DNA of 64,000 nt from Catellatospora methionotrophica (lineage in GTDB: Bacteria > Actinomycetota > Actinomycetes > Mycobacteriales > Micromonosporaceae): the NCBI RefSeq assembly GCF_011297335.1, contig NZ_JAAOTJ010000002.1, forward strand, positions 682,001-746,000, read 5' to 3'. The notes beneath the pieces were generated by a model. That model made no database searches. It was not told the DNA's origin and saw nothing but the letters and a program-made list of their open reading frames with translations. Position numbers and translations under genes: made by a program. Within the stretch, counting starts at the first letter, position 1. Each line of letters starts with the position of its first letter. Below are positions 45,629-54,549 of the stretch, in pieces.

Positions 45629-48600
45629 ATGGTTCGGGTGGCGGTGCTGGGCACCACGCGGGCGCTGCGCGACGGACCGGCCGTGGACATCGGCGGCCCG
45701 CGTCAGCGCGCTGTGCTCGCGCGGCTGGTCGCCGCGGGTGGCCAGGTCGTCGCCACCGATCGCCTGATCGACGACCTGTGGGGCGGCGAGCCGCCACCGA
45801 AGGCCCTCGCCGCGCTGCAGGTGTACGTGTCGCACCTGCGCCGCGCCCTGGAGCCGGGTCGGCCCGCGCGCAGCCCTGCCACGATCCTCATCAGCGCCGC
45901 ACCCGGCTACGCACTGCGGTTGCCGGTCGAGTCGGTCGACGTGTGGCGCTTCGAGGCGCTGACCGCCGACGCCGCAGCCTGCCTGGCCGATGATCCGGGC
46001 CGGGCGCTGGGCTTGCTGGACGCCGCGCTGTCGGCCTGGGACGGCACCGCCTTCGAGGAGTTCGCCGACGAGGACTGGGCGGCCGCCGAGGCCCGGCGGC
46101 TGGAGCAGACGCGGCTGGACGCGGTCGAGCAGCGGGCGGTCGCGGCGATCGCCCTGGGGCAGCCTGCCCGTGTCGTCGCCGAACTCGACGGCCACGTCCG
46201 GGCCCATCCGCTGCGCGAGCAGGCCGTGCACGCGCTGGCGACCGCCCTGTACCAGGTGGGCCGCCAGGCCGATGCGCTGGCGGTGCTGCGTACCGCACGC
46301 GACCGGCTGGACGACGAGCTCGGCGTGGAGCCGGGCCCGGCGCTGCGTGAGCTCGAAGTCGATGTGCTGCGTCAGGCGCCGCACCTGCGGCCTGTCCCGG
46401 CACGGGCGGCCAGCGCCGGCCCGGTGGCGGCGTCGGCGGCCCCGCCGCTGCCCGAACCGGCCGACGCCGACGGGCCGTTGGGCCGCGATCGGGAGTACGC
46501 ACAGATCGCCGCCGCCGCCGAGCAGGCTCTGCGGTCCGGCCCGCAGATCGTATGGCTGGCCGGAGAACCGGGAGCGGGCAAGTCGACGCTGGCCGACCAC
46601 GCCTCACGGCGGCTGGCAGCATCCGGCTGGCACACGGCGTGGGCGCGCTGCCCGGAGGTCGACGGTGCCCCACCGGCCTGGGCATGGGGTCAGGCGCTGC
46701 GTACCCTGCTGGCCGCGGTGCCCGCAGCGGACCCGCAGCGGCTGGCGCCGCTGGTGGAGGGCGACGGCACCGGCGACGGCGGCCAGTTCCGGATGGTGCA
46801 GGCCGTCAGCGACTACCTGCGTACGGTCGCCGCCGACGCGCCGCTGCTGATCGTCGTCGACGACGTCCACCGTGCCGACGGGGAGACCCTGCAGCTGCTG
46901 CGGCACGTGGCCAACACGCTCGCTGACCGGCCGCTGCTGCTGCTGGCCGCCTACCGCCCGGCCGAGGCGACCGACGAGCTGACCACGACCCGGGCGGTGC
47001 TGGCGCACGTCGCCGCCACCGACCTGACGGTGTCCGGCCTCGGCGCCGACGCGGTCGCGCAGCTGCTGGCCCGCCACGGCGCGCGGGTCGACGCCGACAC
47101 CGCCCACCGGGTGTGGGAACGCACCAGCGGCAACCCGCTGTTCGTGACCCAGACCGCCCGGCTGATCGCCGCCGAGGGCGCCGCGGCCGCCGACGACGCC
47201 GTGCCCGCCGGGATCCGGCATGTGCTGCACCGGCGGCTGGCCCGGCTGCCCGCGACCGCGCAGACGGTGCTGCGGCACGCGGCGGTGCTGGGCCGCGACG
47301 TCGACGTCGACGTCCTGCTGGCGATGGACGCCACCGACGACGACACGGTCCTCGACGGACTCGAGGGCGGGGTGCTGGCCGGTCTGCTGGTGGAGCCGTC
47401 GGCCGGGCGGGTGCGGTTCGCCCACGCACTGCTGCGCGACACGCTGTACACCGAGACGCCGCTGCTGCGCCGGGGCCGCCTGCATGGCCGGGCACTGCAG
47501 GCCATGCGGCGACTGCGGCCCCACGACACCGCCGCGCTGGGCCGCCACGCCCTGGCCGCCGCAGGGCCCGGCGGCAGCGCCGACGTGATCCGCTTCGCGG
47601 TGCCCGCGGCCCGTCAGGCCGCGCACCTGTTCGCACCACGCGAAGCCGCACGGCTGTGGGCCGGCATCCGGGCCGTGCTCGACCAGGGCGGTGACCCCAG
47701 CCTCGACGCCGACCGTCTCGACGTGCTCTGCGGGCTGGCCTCGGCGCTCGGCAACGCCGGTGACGTGCTCGGCGCCCGTGCGGTCCGGCAGGACGCCGTC
47801 GACACCGCCGCCCGCCTCGGCGGCCCCGACCGGATGCGGCGGGCACTGACGTCCATGGACGCGCCGGTGACCTGGACCATCCGGCAGGACCGGCGCGTCG
47901 ACACCGACCTCGTCGCCACCATCGAGCAGGCGCTGGCCGACGACCGGCTGCTGCCCGCCGAGCGCAGCGCGCTGCTGTCGACGCTGGTGTTCGAAGTCGA
48001 AGGCGACGACAACGAGCGTGCCCGGATCGCCGGGCAGGAGGCGCTGGAGCTGGCCGAGACCGTCGGCGACCCGCACCTGCTGTGCCTGGCGCTGAACGCC
48101 TGCTACTTCGTCGCGCTGGTCCCTGACCGGCAGTGGCAGGTGCCCGAGGTCGGTGAGCGGCTGCTCGCGGTGTCCACACAGGCCGGACTGCTGAACTTCC
48201 AGACCCAGGCCCACCATGTGCTGTACGGGGCGCGGCTGTGCCGGCACGACTTCGCGGCCGCCCGTGCGCACGTGCAGGCGGCGATCGCCAGCGCCACCAC
48301 CGGCCAGCTCGGCCTGACCCTGGCGGTGATGTCGCTGTTCGAGGCCGTGCAGGCGCTGTGGAACGGCGACTTCGCCGCCGCCGAGCGGCAATACACCGAG
48401 ATCGCACAGCAGATGGAGCGCGGCGGGGCCCCGAACGCGGTGGCGATCGGGGTGCTGGGCAGGTTCGCGGTGCGGCTGGGCGCCGGGCGCGTCGAGCAGT
48501 CGGCCGCCGAGTTCGCCCCGTTCCACGAGACCGTGCCCGAGCAGACCCACGACCTGTATGCGCGCTCGCTGCTCGCGGCAGGGCAGGTCGAGCAGGCCCG

Positions 48601-48904
48601 GCGGGTGTGGCGGCCGTGGCTGCCGCTGCGGGAGGACTACTTCTGGCTGTTCTGGGCGACGGTACGCGGCCAGAACGCGGTGCTGCTCGGCGACCTGGAC
48701 GCGGCGCGGGCCAGCTACGCGCAGCTGGGGCCGTGGTCGGGCCGGTACGCGGGGCTGGAGAACGGCTCGATCGTCGCCGGTCCTGTCGACGACGTCCTGG
48801 GGGACCTGGCGGCGCTGCTCGGCCGCCCCGGCGAGGCGGCCCGGCACCACGCGCAGGCCCGGCTGCTGGCCGAGCAGACCGGCTGCCGCGCCTGGCGGCG
48901 CTGA
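45629..48904 (+). CDS. SARP/AfsR-like regulator with BTAD and AAA ATPase domains
   Basis: This is a 1091-residue regulator. Residues 1-95 form an OmpR-type winged helix (VRVAVLGTTRALRDG, LIDDLWGGEPPPKALAALQVYVSHLR begins after residue 48). The BTAD domain spans about 97-245 (WDGTAFEEFADEDW, HPLREQAVHALATALYQVGRQADAL). An AAA_16 ATPase follows: Walker A LAGEPGAGKST (near 312), Walker B LLIVVDDVHRAD (near 412). The C-terminal 400 residues are TPR-like helices. The upstream part of the open frame is discarded because the leaderless promoter and domain start agree on 45629. SARP proteins usually activate secondary metabolism; no biosynthetic cluster is visible here. Confidence 0.92.
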   Translation: MVRVAVLGTTRALRDGPAVDIGGPRQRAVLARLVAAGGQVVATDRLIDDLWGGEPPPKALAALQVYVSHLRRALEPGRPARSPATILISAAPGYALRLPVESVDVWRFEALTADAAACLADDPGRALGLLDAALSAWDGTAFEEFADEDWAAAEARRLEQTRLDAVEQRAVAAIALGQPARVVAELDGHVRAHPLREQAVHALATALYQVGRQADALAVLRTARDRLDDELGVEPGPALRELEVDVLRQAPHLRPVPARAASAGPVAASAAPPLPEPADADGPLGRDREYAQIAAAAEQALRSGPQIVWLAGEPGAGKSTLADHASRRLAASGWHTAWARCPEVDGAPPAWAWGQALRTLLAAVPAADPQRLAPLVEGDGTGDGGQFRMVQAVSDYLRTVAADAPLLIVVDDVHRADGETLQLLRHVANTLADRPLLLLAAYRPAEATDELTTTRAVLAHVAATDLTVSGLGADAVAQLLARHGARVDADTAHRVWERTSGNPLFVTQTARLIAAEGAAAADDAVPAGIRHVLHRRLARLPATAQTVLRHAAVLGRDVDVDVLLAMDATDDDTVLDGLEGGVLAGLLVEPSAGRVRFAHALLRDTLYTETPLLRRGRLHGRALQAMRRLRPHDTAALGRHALAAAGPGGSADVIRFAVPAARQAAHLFAPREAARLWAGIRAVLDQGGDPSLDADRLDVLCGLASALGNAGDVLGARAVRQDAVDTAARLGGPDRMRRALTSMDAPVTWTIRQDRRVDTDLVATIEQALADDRLLPAERSALLSTLVFEVEGDDNERARIAGQEALELAETVGDPHLLCLALNACYFVALVPDRQWQVPEVGERLLAVSTQAGLLNFQTQAHHVLYGARLCRHDFAAARAHVQAAIASATTGQLGLTLAVMSLFEAVQALWNGDFAAAERQYTEIAQQMERGGAPNAVAIGVLGRFAVRLGAGRVEQSAAEFAPFHETVPEQTHDLYARSLLAAGQVEQARRVWRPWLPLREDYFWLFWATVRGQNAVLLGDLDAARASYAQLGPWSGRYAGLENGSIVAGPVDDVLGDLAALLGRPGEAARHHAQARLLAEQTGCRAWRR

Positions 48905-48922
48905 CGCGGCAGCCGGGCCCGG

Positions 48923-49570
48923 TCACCCGAACAGCAGCCGCTGGCGGCGCTGGAACCCGGGGCGCAGCAGGCGCAGCATGAGCCGCAGCACCGGCCCGGC
49001 GGCGGTCAGCAGCGGCGCGAGCTCCTCAGGGCGGGCGTAGTGCTCGATGCGGGGGACCTCGAACCGCAACGCGCCGCCCTTACGAACGGCGCGTTCGACG
49101 GTCAGCCAGTCCGCTACCGACACATACCGGGCGATCACCGGGAAGAGCAGCCGTTCCTCCTCCTCGATGTGCTCGTCGAGCAGGTCCCGCAGCGTGGCGA
49201 GCAGCCGCGCCAGGTCCGTGAACGCGGCCGGGTCGCCCGGGCCCGCGACGGCTGCCAGCAGGGCGGTGCGTGCCTGGTCGAGCAGCGGGTCCAGGCTGGC
49301 GTGGTCGTCGGACAGCTCGTCGAGGTCGACCTGCGCGCCGGCGGAGCGGGCCAGGACCGGCCACAGCACCTGGTCTTCCATGGCGTGGTGGTGGTGGATC
49401 CCGGCCAGCAGTGGCAGGACGTAGTCGCGCAGGGCGGCGGCGCGCTCGGGCGGGCACGGCTGGCTGCCGTCGGCGAACGCGGCGGTCAGCGCGGCGAGCC
49501 GGCGCAGGTCGCCGCGCATGGCCCGGTGGTTGATGGTGAAGCCGGTCAGGTCAGGTCGGGTGACGGTCAT
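48923..49570 (-). CDS. Hemerythrin-like domain protein
   Basis: This is a 215-residue protein with a hemerythrin/HHE four-helix bundle that may bind a diiron centre. Candidate ligands: His in INHRAMRGDL, His and Glu in GIHHHHAMEDQVLWP, His in SDDHASLDPLL, and His/Glu in LLDEHIEEEERLLFPVI. The C-terminal 60 residues are basic and hydrophobic (LRLMLRLLRPGFQRRQRL). Such proteins sense oxygen or nitric oxide or store iron. It converges on the BTAD regulator with 18 bases between the stops. Confidence 0.9.
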   Translation of the reverse strand: MTVTRPDLTGFTINHRAMRGDLRRLAALTAAFADGSQPCPPERAAALRDYVLPLLAGIHHHHAMEDQVLWPVLARSAGAQVDLDELSDDHASLDPLLDQARTALLAAVAGPGDPAAFTDLARLLATLRDLLDEHIEEEERLLFPVIARYVSVADWLTVERAVRKGGALRFEVPRIEHYARPEELAPLLTAAGPVLRLMLRLLRPGFQRRQRLLFG

Positions 49571-49618
49571 GGCCGCGACGCTGCCAGCACGGGCTTGGCC
49601 GGCACTTAACAGCGGCTT

Positions 49619-49650
49619 GGCGCCCGCGGCCGGTAGTGGCCGCGGGCGCC
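49619..49650 (-). terminator. Hairpin terminator of the 1055-residue secreted protein gene
   Basis: GGCGCCCGCGGCC and GGCCGCGGGCGCC form a perfect 13-base-pair stem with a six-base loop, ten bases downstream of the stop. Confidence 0.75.
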
Positions 49651-49660
49651 AGGCCGTGGT

Positions 49661-52600
49661 TCAGGACGCGGCGTTGACCGTACGGTGGGTCAGGGCCAGC
49701 GCCGCCACGAGGTCACTGACCTGCGGCAGTGTCTCGGTGTAGGTCCCGGCGGCCAGCCGCTGGGAGTGCACCTCGAACAGCCCGGCCAGTTCGGTGGCCC
49801 GCTCCTTGGCGACCGCGTGAATGCAGTTGCCCAGGTACTCGTTCGGCGAGCCGGGGCTGTCGGCACCCGAACACGCCGGGGAGAAGATCGGCGGCTGACC
49901 GGCCCTGGGATCCATCGCGGCGACCGCGTCCGGGCACGGGTCACCCGGCCGCGACTGCGTGCACGGCGCGTAGTTGCCCACCGCGATGTCGTAGGCCCGC
50001 CCGATGTGGGTCGGCGGCAGCTCGCCGCCGATCGGGGCACCCGCGTAGCGGTAGTTGCTGGGCAGCTGGTTGGTGCCGTAGAGCAGGCCGGACAACTGCG
50101 CGTCGGTCTCTGCCGCGACGGCGAAACCCAGCCTCGTGTACGCCTGCAGCAGCCGCACCGCCTCGGTGACCTTGCGATTGTGTCCGGCCAGGGCCGAGGT
50201 CGCGTCGGCGAAGTCGGCCGCGACCCGCTGGTAGTACTCCTTCTGCTTGCCCCACAGCTGCCGGTTCACCTTGGACCGGGCCGCCTCGACTGCGGCGGCA
50301 CTGTCACCGGAGCGGGCCGCCCCGGCTTCGAACGCCGCCTTGTGCTTGACCGCCCAGCCGTCGCGGACCACGTCGGCGGTCTCCAGGCAGTAGCCGGTCG
50401 GCAGCGGGGTACGCGTCGTCCAGGAGCAGATGATGCCTGCCGGGTTCGTGTCGGTCCAGCTGCGCACCTCGACCGGCTGCCCGCCGGGGAACTGCGCCCG
50501 CAGCCGCGCGGTGGTCCGCAGGTCGGCGTACGTCTGCTCGTAGCGCGGCGTGGTCACCTCCCGCACGTTGACCAGCTCGGCCTCGTAGCAGACGGAGTAG
50601 GCGGGTGCGAACCCCGCGGGCATCGTGGCGGCGAGCTGGTACACGTTGGGCAGATCGGCCGTGGCGACGTTGACCGGTGCGGCCAGGCTCGACGGCAGCG
50701 AACTGTACGGGCTCGGGTCGCACCGTGACATCGTCGTCACAGCCGGTGCCCGGACCGTCGGCGGGAGCTGGTCGGGCCCGTACCACGGATTGAAGTTGTT
50801 CTGCGTGACCTGCTCGCGGATCTGCCGCAGCCGGTCGGACTGGGCCTGCACCGCCGCCCGGTAGTTGTCGACCAGGCCGGTGAACAGGGCGTTGGTGTGC
50901 CCGCCGGTGCCCGGCCGGCTGAACCGGGCCGCCGCGGCCAGGATGTTCTGGCCCGTCTGCCGGGTCTCGGCCAGGTGCCCGCCCGCCGGCGGGGTGCCCG
51001 GCGGCGGGGTCGGGGCCTTGGCCATCGCGGGGTTCTGCATCGACAGGGTGGTCAGCGCCTGCGCGCCCAGCGCCCACACCCCCACGTTGGCGATACCGCT
51101 CTGGGCGGGAAAGGACGGATCCCAGGTGCGGGCCAGATACGACAGGTAGCTGATCGAGCCGTACGGGCCGTACTCGTCCAGCGCCGCCGACGCGGTGACC
51201 GGCTGGCCCGACCCCCACATCGCCGGGGTGACCACGAACGGCTCCCGTGAGCTGGACCAGTTCGCGGTGGTCGTGAAGTGGCCCTCGGCGCCGTTGAACT
51301 CCGGCCGGGTCAGGTCGTCGCCGGTGCGCTGGGTGTAGTTGAGGTACTCCTTCATGTCGGCGACGGTGTCGGCCAGCGCGACGGTGCCCAGGCTCTGCCG
51401 GATCGACGCGCCCAGCAGGTCGACCTTCGTGTCGATCACGGTCAGCTGGGCCTTGACGACCTCGATCTGGTACTTCATCGTCTCGATCTCGTCGGTCATC
51501 TTCACCAGCACCGACATGATGTCGTCATACATGAACGACAGCATCGCCTCGACCCGGTCGAACCGGTCGTGCATCTCCATCCGCAGCCCGTCGACCTGCT
51601 CGCGCAGCCGGCCGATCTCCTGCAGGATCAGCTGGTTCTCGGTCGGCCCGGAGTCGGTGAACAGCGGCAGCAACTGCATGACCGCACCCAGGATGTTGCC
51701 GGTCAGCACCACCGTCGACAGCGATCCGAGGGCGGCCATGCCCAGGCCGGCGACCGTCGGCAGGTAGTTGTTGATCGACGTGGCGATCGACACCGCTGCG
51801 CTGCCGATCGTGGCGACGTCGCGCCCGCCCTTGGCGTCGGTGAATCCGATCAGCGTCGACAGGATGTACACCGCCGACCCGGCGGCGTCGATCGCGACCT
51901 GACGGTCGGCCGCGTACGCCAACTCCTGGGTGTAGCGCTGCGGGGTCGGCTTCGGACCGGGCCCCACCGGGAACTGCAGGTTGGCCTGCACCAGCAGCTC
52001 GCGGATGTCCTCGCTCTGCTCGGCGAGCCTGGCCAGCGCGTCGTTGACCTGCGCCCGCGCCTCCTGCAGGAACGCCTGCTGGTTGTCGACCTTCTCCATG
52101 ATCGTATGCACGTCGACGAACGTGGACAGCAGCGGATCAGCCAGCAGCTGCTCGACGGTGGCCCGGGAGCTGATCGACACCTGCGCGCCGATCACCCCGT
52201 CCCACGCCGCGGCCAGGTCCGCGTCGCCGTCGGCGGTGCGCACCAGATCACCCCATGCCAGCTCCTGGACCTCGTTGTACTTCGACATCCACAGGAAGTT
52301 CTGATGGGCGGTGGTGACCTCGTCGTTGATCCGGGCGGTGTCCAGGATCGACGAACCGACGGTCGCCTCCGACAGCACCTTCATCATCGGCGTGGCCATC
52401 GACACCCAGGGGATGCCCGACGCCGCGTCCAGCGTCTTGAGCCAGATCCCGTAGTAGGTGCGGCTCGACGACTCGCTGATCCCGGCGGCGTCGATCTTCT
52501 GCCTGGTCAGCACCAGATGGGTGGTGATGTCCTGGCGGCTGGCGGTCGGGTTCGCGCGCCGCCAGTCCAGCACCTCCGCCGTCAGCACCAGGTTCTTCAA

Positions 52601-52828
52601 CCCGGCCACGCCGCGGTTGTGGGCCCGCATGTGCCCGGAGAACAACGCCGTGTGGTACTCCTGCACCAGGTAGTCGACGGGCTCGGCGGCCCGCGCCGTG
52701 TTCGGCGTCAGCAGCACGACCGCGGCGACGGCCGCGCTCAGCAGACGGCGGGCCACGGTCGCCGTCCGGCGGCGGGGGAGTGGATGTCCGTGTCCGGGTG
52801 GACCGGACGCGGTGTTCGGGGCTGGCAT
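49661..52828 (-). CDS. Large secreted helical protein with pore-forming-toxin-like layout
   Basis: This is an exported 1055-residue protein that I do not recognise as a named family. The ATG has GAGAGG upstream and a long signal peptide (about 1-47, TARA). Residues 50-340 are mostly long helices. A hydrophobic, glycine-rich stretch at about 348-388 (VAGLGMAALGSLSTVVLTGN) could insert in a membrane as a hairpin. Directly after it comes a heptad-patterned coiled coil (about 394-475, GRLREQVDGLRMEMHDRFDR). The rest (500-1055) is mixed, with Trp-rich and Cys-containing parts. This helix-hydrophobic hairpin-helix order resembles alpha pore-forming toxins (ClyA, Cry6A, XaxA). That function is inference. 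A small secreted protein gene lies divergent upstream. Confidence 0.8.
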   Translation of the reverse strand: MPAPNTASGPPGHGHPLPRRRTATVARRLLSAAVAAVVLLTPNTARAAEPVDYLVQEYHTALFSGHMRAHNRGVAGLKNLVLTAEVLDWRRANPTASRQDITTHLVLTRQKIDAAGISESSSRTYYGIWLKTLDAASGIPWVSMATPMMKVLSEATVGSSILDTARINDEVTTAHQNFLWMSKYNEVQELAWGDLVRTADGDADLAAAWDGVIGAQVSISSRATVEQLLADPLLSTFVDVHTIMEKVDNQQAFLQEARAQVNDALARLAEQSEDIRELLVQANLQFPVGPGPKPTPQRYTQELAYAADRQVAIDAAGSAVYILSTLIGFTDAKGGRDVATIGSAAVSIATSINNYLPTVAGLGMAALGSLSTVVLTGNILGAVMQLLPLFTDSGPTENQLILQEIGRLREQVDGLRMEMHDRFDRVEAMLSFMYDDIMSVLVKMTDEIETMKYQIEVVKAQLTVIDTKVDLLGASIRQSLGTVALADTVADMKEYLNYTQRTGDDLTRPEFNGAEGHFTTTANWSSSREPFVVTPAMWGSGQPVTASAALDEYGPYGSISYLSYLARTWDPSFPAQSGIANVGVWALGAQALTTLSMQNPAMAKAPTPPPGTPPAGGHLAETRQTGQNILAAAARFSRPGTGGHTNALFTGLVDNYRAAVQAQSDRLRQIREQVTQNNFNPWYGPDQLPPTVRAPAVTTMSRCDPSPYSSLPSSLAAPVNVATADLPNVYQLAATMPAGFAPAYSVCYEAELVNVREVTTPRYEQTYADLRTTARLRAQFPGGQPVEVRSWTDTNPAGIICSWTTRTPLPTGYCLETADVVRDGWAVKHKAAFEAGAARSGDSAAAVEAARSKVNRQLWGKQKEYYQRVAADFADATSALAGHNRKVTEAVRLLQAYTRLGFAVAAETDAQLSGLLYGTNQLPSNYRYAGAPIGGELPPTHIGRAYDIAVGNYAPCTQSRPGDPCPDAVAAMDPRAGQPPIFSPACSGADSPGSPNEYLGNCIHAVAKERATELAGLFEVHSQRLAAGTYTETLPQVSDLVAALALTHRTVNAAS

Positions 52829-52965
52829 GGCGCTGCCTCTCTGCTCGGGCGCCCTGCATCTCAGGACGCCCCGGCAGCGTTCACCGCCTCACTTGGCGGT
52901 GTCTTAACGCGACGGCGGCCGCGCACGCCAAGCCGCGCCCAAGTGGCCGTTGCTGTGCTGTGGGC

Positions 52966-53835
52966 ATGAGAAGACTCCTCGCCGCCGGTATCGCGCTCAC
53001 CGTCAGCGCCGGCCTGATGGCCGCCGTGGGCGGCACCGCGCTCGCCCGGCCCAACTGCGACGTCCCTGTTCCGCCCCCAGCCTGCGACGACAGCCCCACC
53101 GAGCCGCCACCGCCGCCGGTCGGCACCGACAAGTACCCGATGGGGTGGCTGGAGTCCTGGCAGTACCTCGGCGGGGCGGTCCGGGTCACCGGCTGGGCCA
53201 GCGACCCCAACGGCGGGCCGGTGCAGATCTCGGTCATCGCCGACGCCCCGTCGGTGGGAACCCGCCCGGCGAACCTGTGGCACGCGGGCCGTGGCGCGTA
53301 CGTCGGCTTCGACATCACCGTTCCCACCTCGGCACTGGCCGGCCTGCACGGGTTCTGCGTCACCGCCAACAACGTGCCCGACGGCTCCCAGCCGGTGCCC
53401 GAGGTCGCCCCGCTGTCCTGCCCGCAGTACCGCGTCGAACCGGCCGCGCCCAGCGGGCTGATCCTGACCCCCGGCTACCACGAGGGCAAACGCACCCTGG
53501 ACGTCACGTTCACCGACAACTCCGTACGCGAGGCTGACTACCGCATCGAGCTGAGCTGGCTGCAGACCACCCCGGACGACACCCCGACCGACCCGGGCCT
53601 GCCGACCACCCCGCCCGGTGGGCCGTCGCTGCCGATCCCGCAGCCCACCTACGGTGCGCCGATCCCGACGACCGAGGTCGGCGTGGCCCGCGCGGTCATC
53701 TACGGCACCACGGGAACGGGCCAGCGCACCTGGCACTTCACCCACATGCCGCAGGCGTTCGTGCACGTGGTCGTCGTCTCCCACGAGGCCGGCCTGACCT
53801 CGGCCGCGCTGAGCGGCGGGGTGTCCACGCGCTGA
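52966..53835 (+). CDS. Secreted beta-rich protein, function unknown
   Basis: This is a 289-residue exported protein. The signal peptide is MRRLLAAGIALTVSAGLMAA onward, ending ALA near 27. A Pro-rich linker follows (TEPPPPPVG). Residues about 50-140 form a beta domain (WLESWQYLGGAVRVTGWASD) and residues 155-285 a fibronectin III/Ig-like domain (APSGLILTPGYHEGKRTLDV) with a Pro/Thr insertion. Start choice: ATG 52966; GTG two codons earlier is possible. It is divergent from the 1055-residue secreted protein, with 137 bases between, so the two may be co-regulated. Confidence 0.75.
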   Translation: MRRLLAAGIALTVSAGLMAAVGGTALARPNCDVPVPPPACDDSPTEPPPPPVGTDKYPMGWLESWQYLGGAVRVTGWASDPNGGPVQISVIADAPSVGTRPANLWHAGRGAYVGFDITVPTSALAGLHGFCVTANNVPDGSQPVPEVAPLSCPQYRVEPAAPSGLILTPGYHEGKRTLDVTFTDNSVREADYRIELSWLQTTPDDTPTDPGLPTTPPGGPSLPIPQPTYGAPIPTTEVGVARAVIYGTTGTGQRTWHFTHMPQAFVHVVVVSHEAGLTSAALSGGVSTR

Positions 53836-53843
53836 CCGGACCA

Positions 53844-53881
53844 CAGTCGCCGGCCGGTGCCGCCGCACCGGCCGGCGACTG
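53844..53881 (+). terminator. Strong hairpin terminator
   Basis: A perfect 17-base-pair stem (arms beginning CAGTCGCCGGCCGGTGC) with a four-base loop (CGCC) starts nine bases after the stop of the secreted protein gene. Confidence 0.85.
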
Positions 53882-53951
53882 CCGGACCAGCCGAGGAGAT
53901 GCGCGACGGGCGGTCACCAAGGGTGTCCGGTGGGCGTGGCACACTCGTCGC

Positions 53952-54431
53952 GTGAACTCAGGACCGGAATCGTCGGCTCCGTACTTCAGGATGGGCGGGG
54001 TCCGGCTGTACCTTCCGGACGAGGAGTTCGGCCGACGGCTGGGCGCGGGCACGGCCGAGATCTCGGCATACATCCAAACCCTCGCCTGGGTCGGTGGTCA
54101 GTACTTCGGTCGTCTCGGTCGCGATTTCGGCTCGCTAGGCGTCCTGGTCGCCGTAGGGATCAAGCCCGAGCGTCACGTGAAGCTCTGGTGTGAGGTGGTA
54201 GGCGGCCACATCCCGGACGACGTGTGGTCGCCCTTCGTGGAACTGCTGGACGGGGCGGGTGCTGATGTCCGTCCGCAGGTCTCGGCGCCGGTGGCGTTTG
54301 CCATCGAGGGCATCCTCGGAAACGGCCCGGCATCCTTCCCCGATCTTCCAGCCGCCTGGATTGCCGCAGTTCAGGAACACGGCCAGAGCGTCCCGGTGTT
54401 CGATCACCTTTTCGAGATCGTGTTTCCCTGA
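53952..54431 (+). CDS. Conserved-looking hypothetical protein
   Basis: This is a 159-residue soluble protein starting at GTG. The order of secondary structure looks real (VRLYLPDEEFGRRLGAGTAE, then a helix, strands and WSPFVELLDGAG), but I recognise no family. It has no signal peptide. Upstream is a strong terminator, so it has its own promoter. Downstream is the FabH-like gene, 118 bases away. Confidence 0.6.
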   Translation: MNSGPESSAPYFRMGGVRLYLPDEEFGRRLGAGTAEISAYIQTLAWVGGQYFGRLGRDFGSLGVLVAVGIKPERHVKLWCEVVGGHIPDDVWSPFVELLDGAGADVRPQVSAPVAFAIEGILGNGPASFPDLPAAWIAAVQEHGQSVPVFDHLFEIVFP

Positions 54432-54549
54432 CGCGGTGAGGCGCGCGTCTTCGACCCGATCGACGCCCGGCACGCGGTGACCCGCCGGAACATCGGAGGA
54501 ACTTTCGCGTATCGTAAGCGGCCCTCACCGCGAACCAGGAGCCGCAACG

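Noticed and set aside
46604-48926. Two long minus-strand frames opposite the BTAD/AAA regulator
   Set aside because: Composition is dominated by Arg/Pro or Gly/Val; the plus strand has an intact regulator with Walker motifs.
54487-54515. Possible ECF-sigma promoter (GGAAC ... CGTA) upstream of the FabH-like gene
   Set aside because: The elements are short, two registers are possible and TATCGT could equally be a housekeeping -10; not enough to call.
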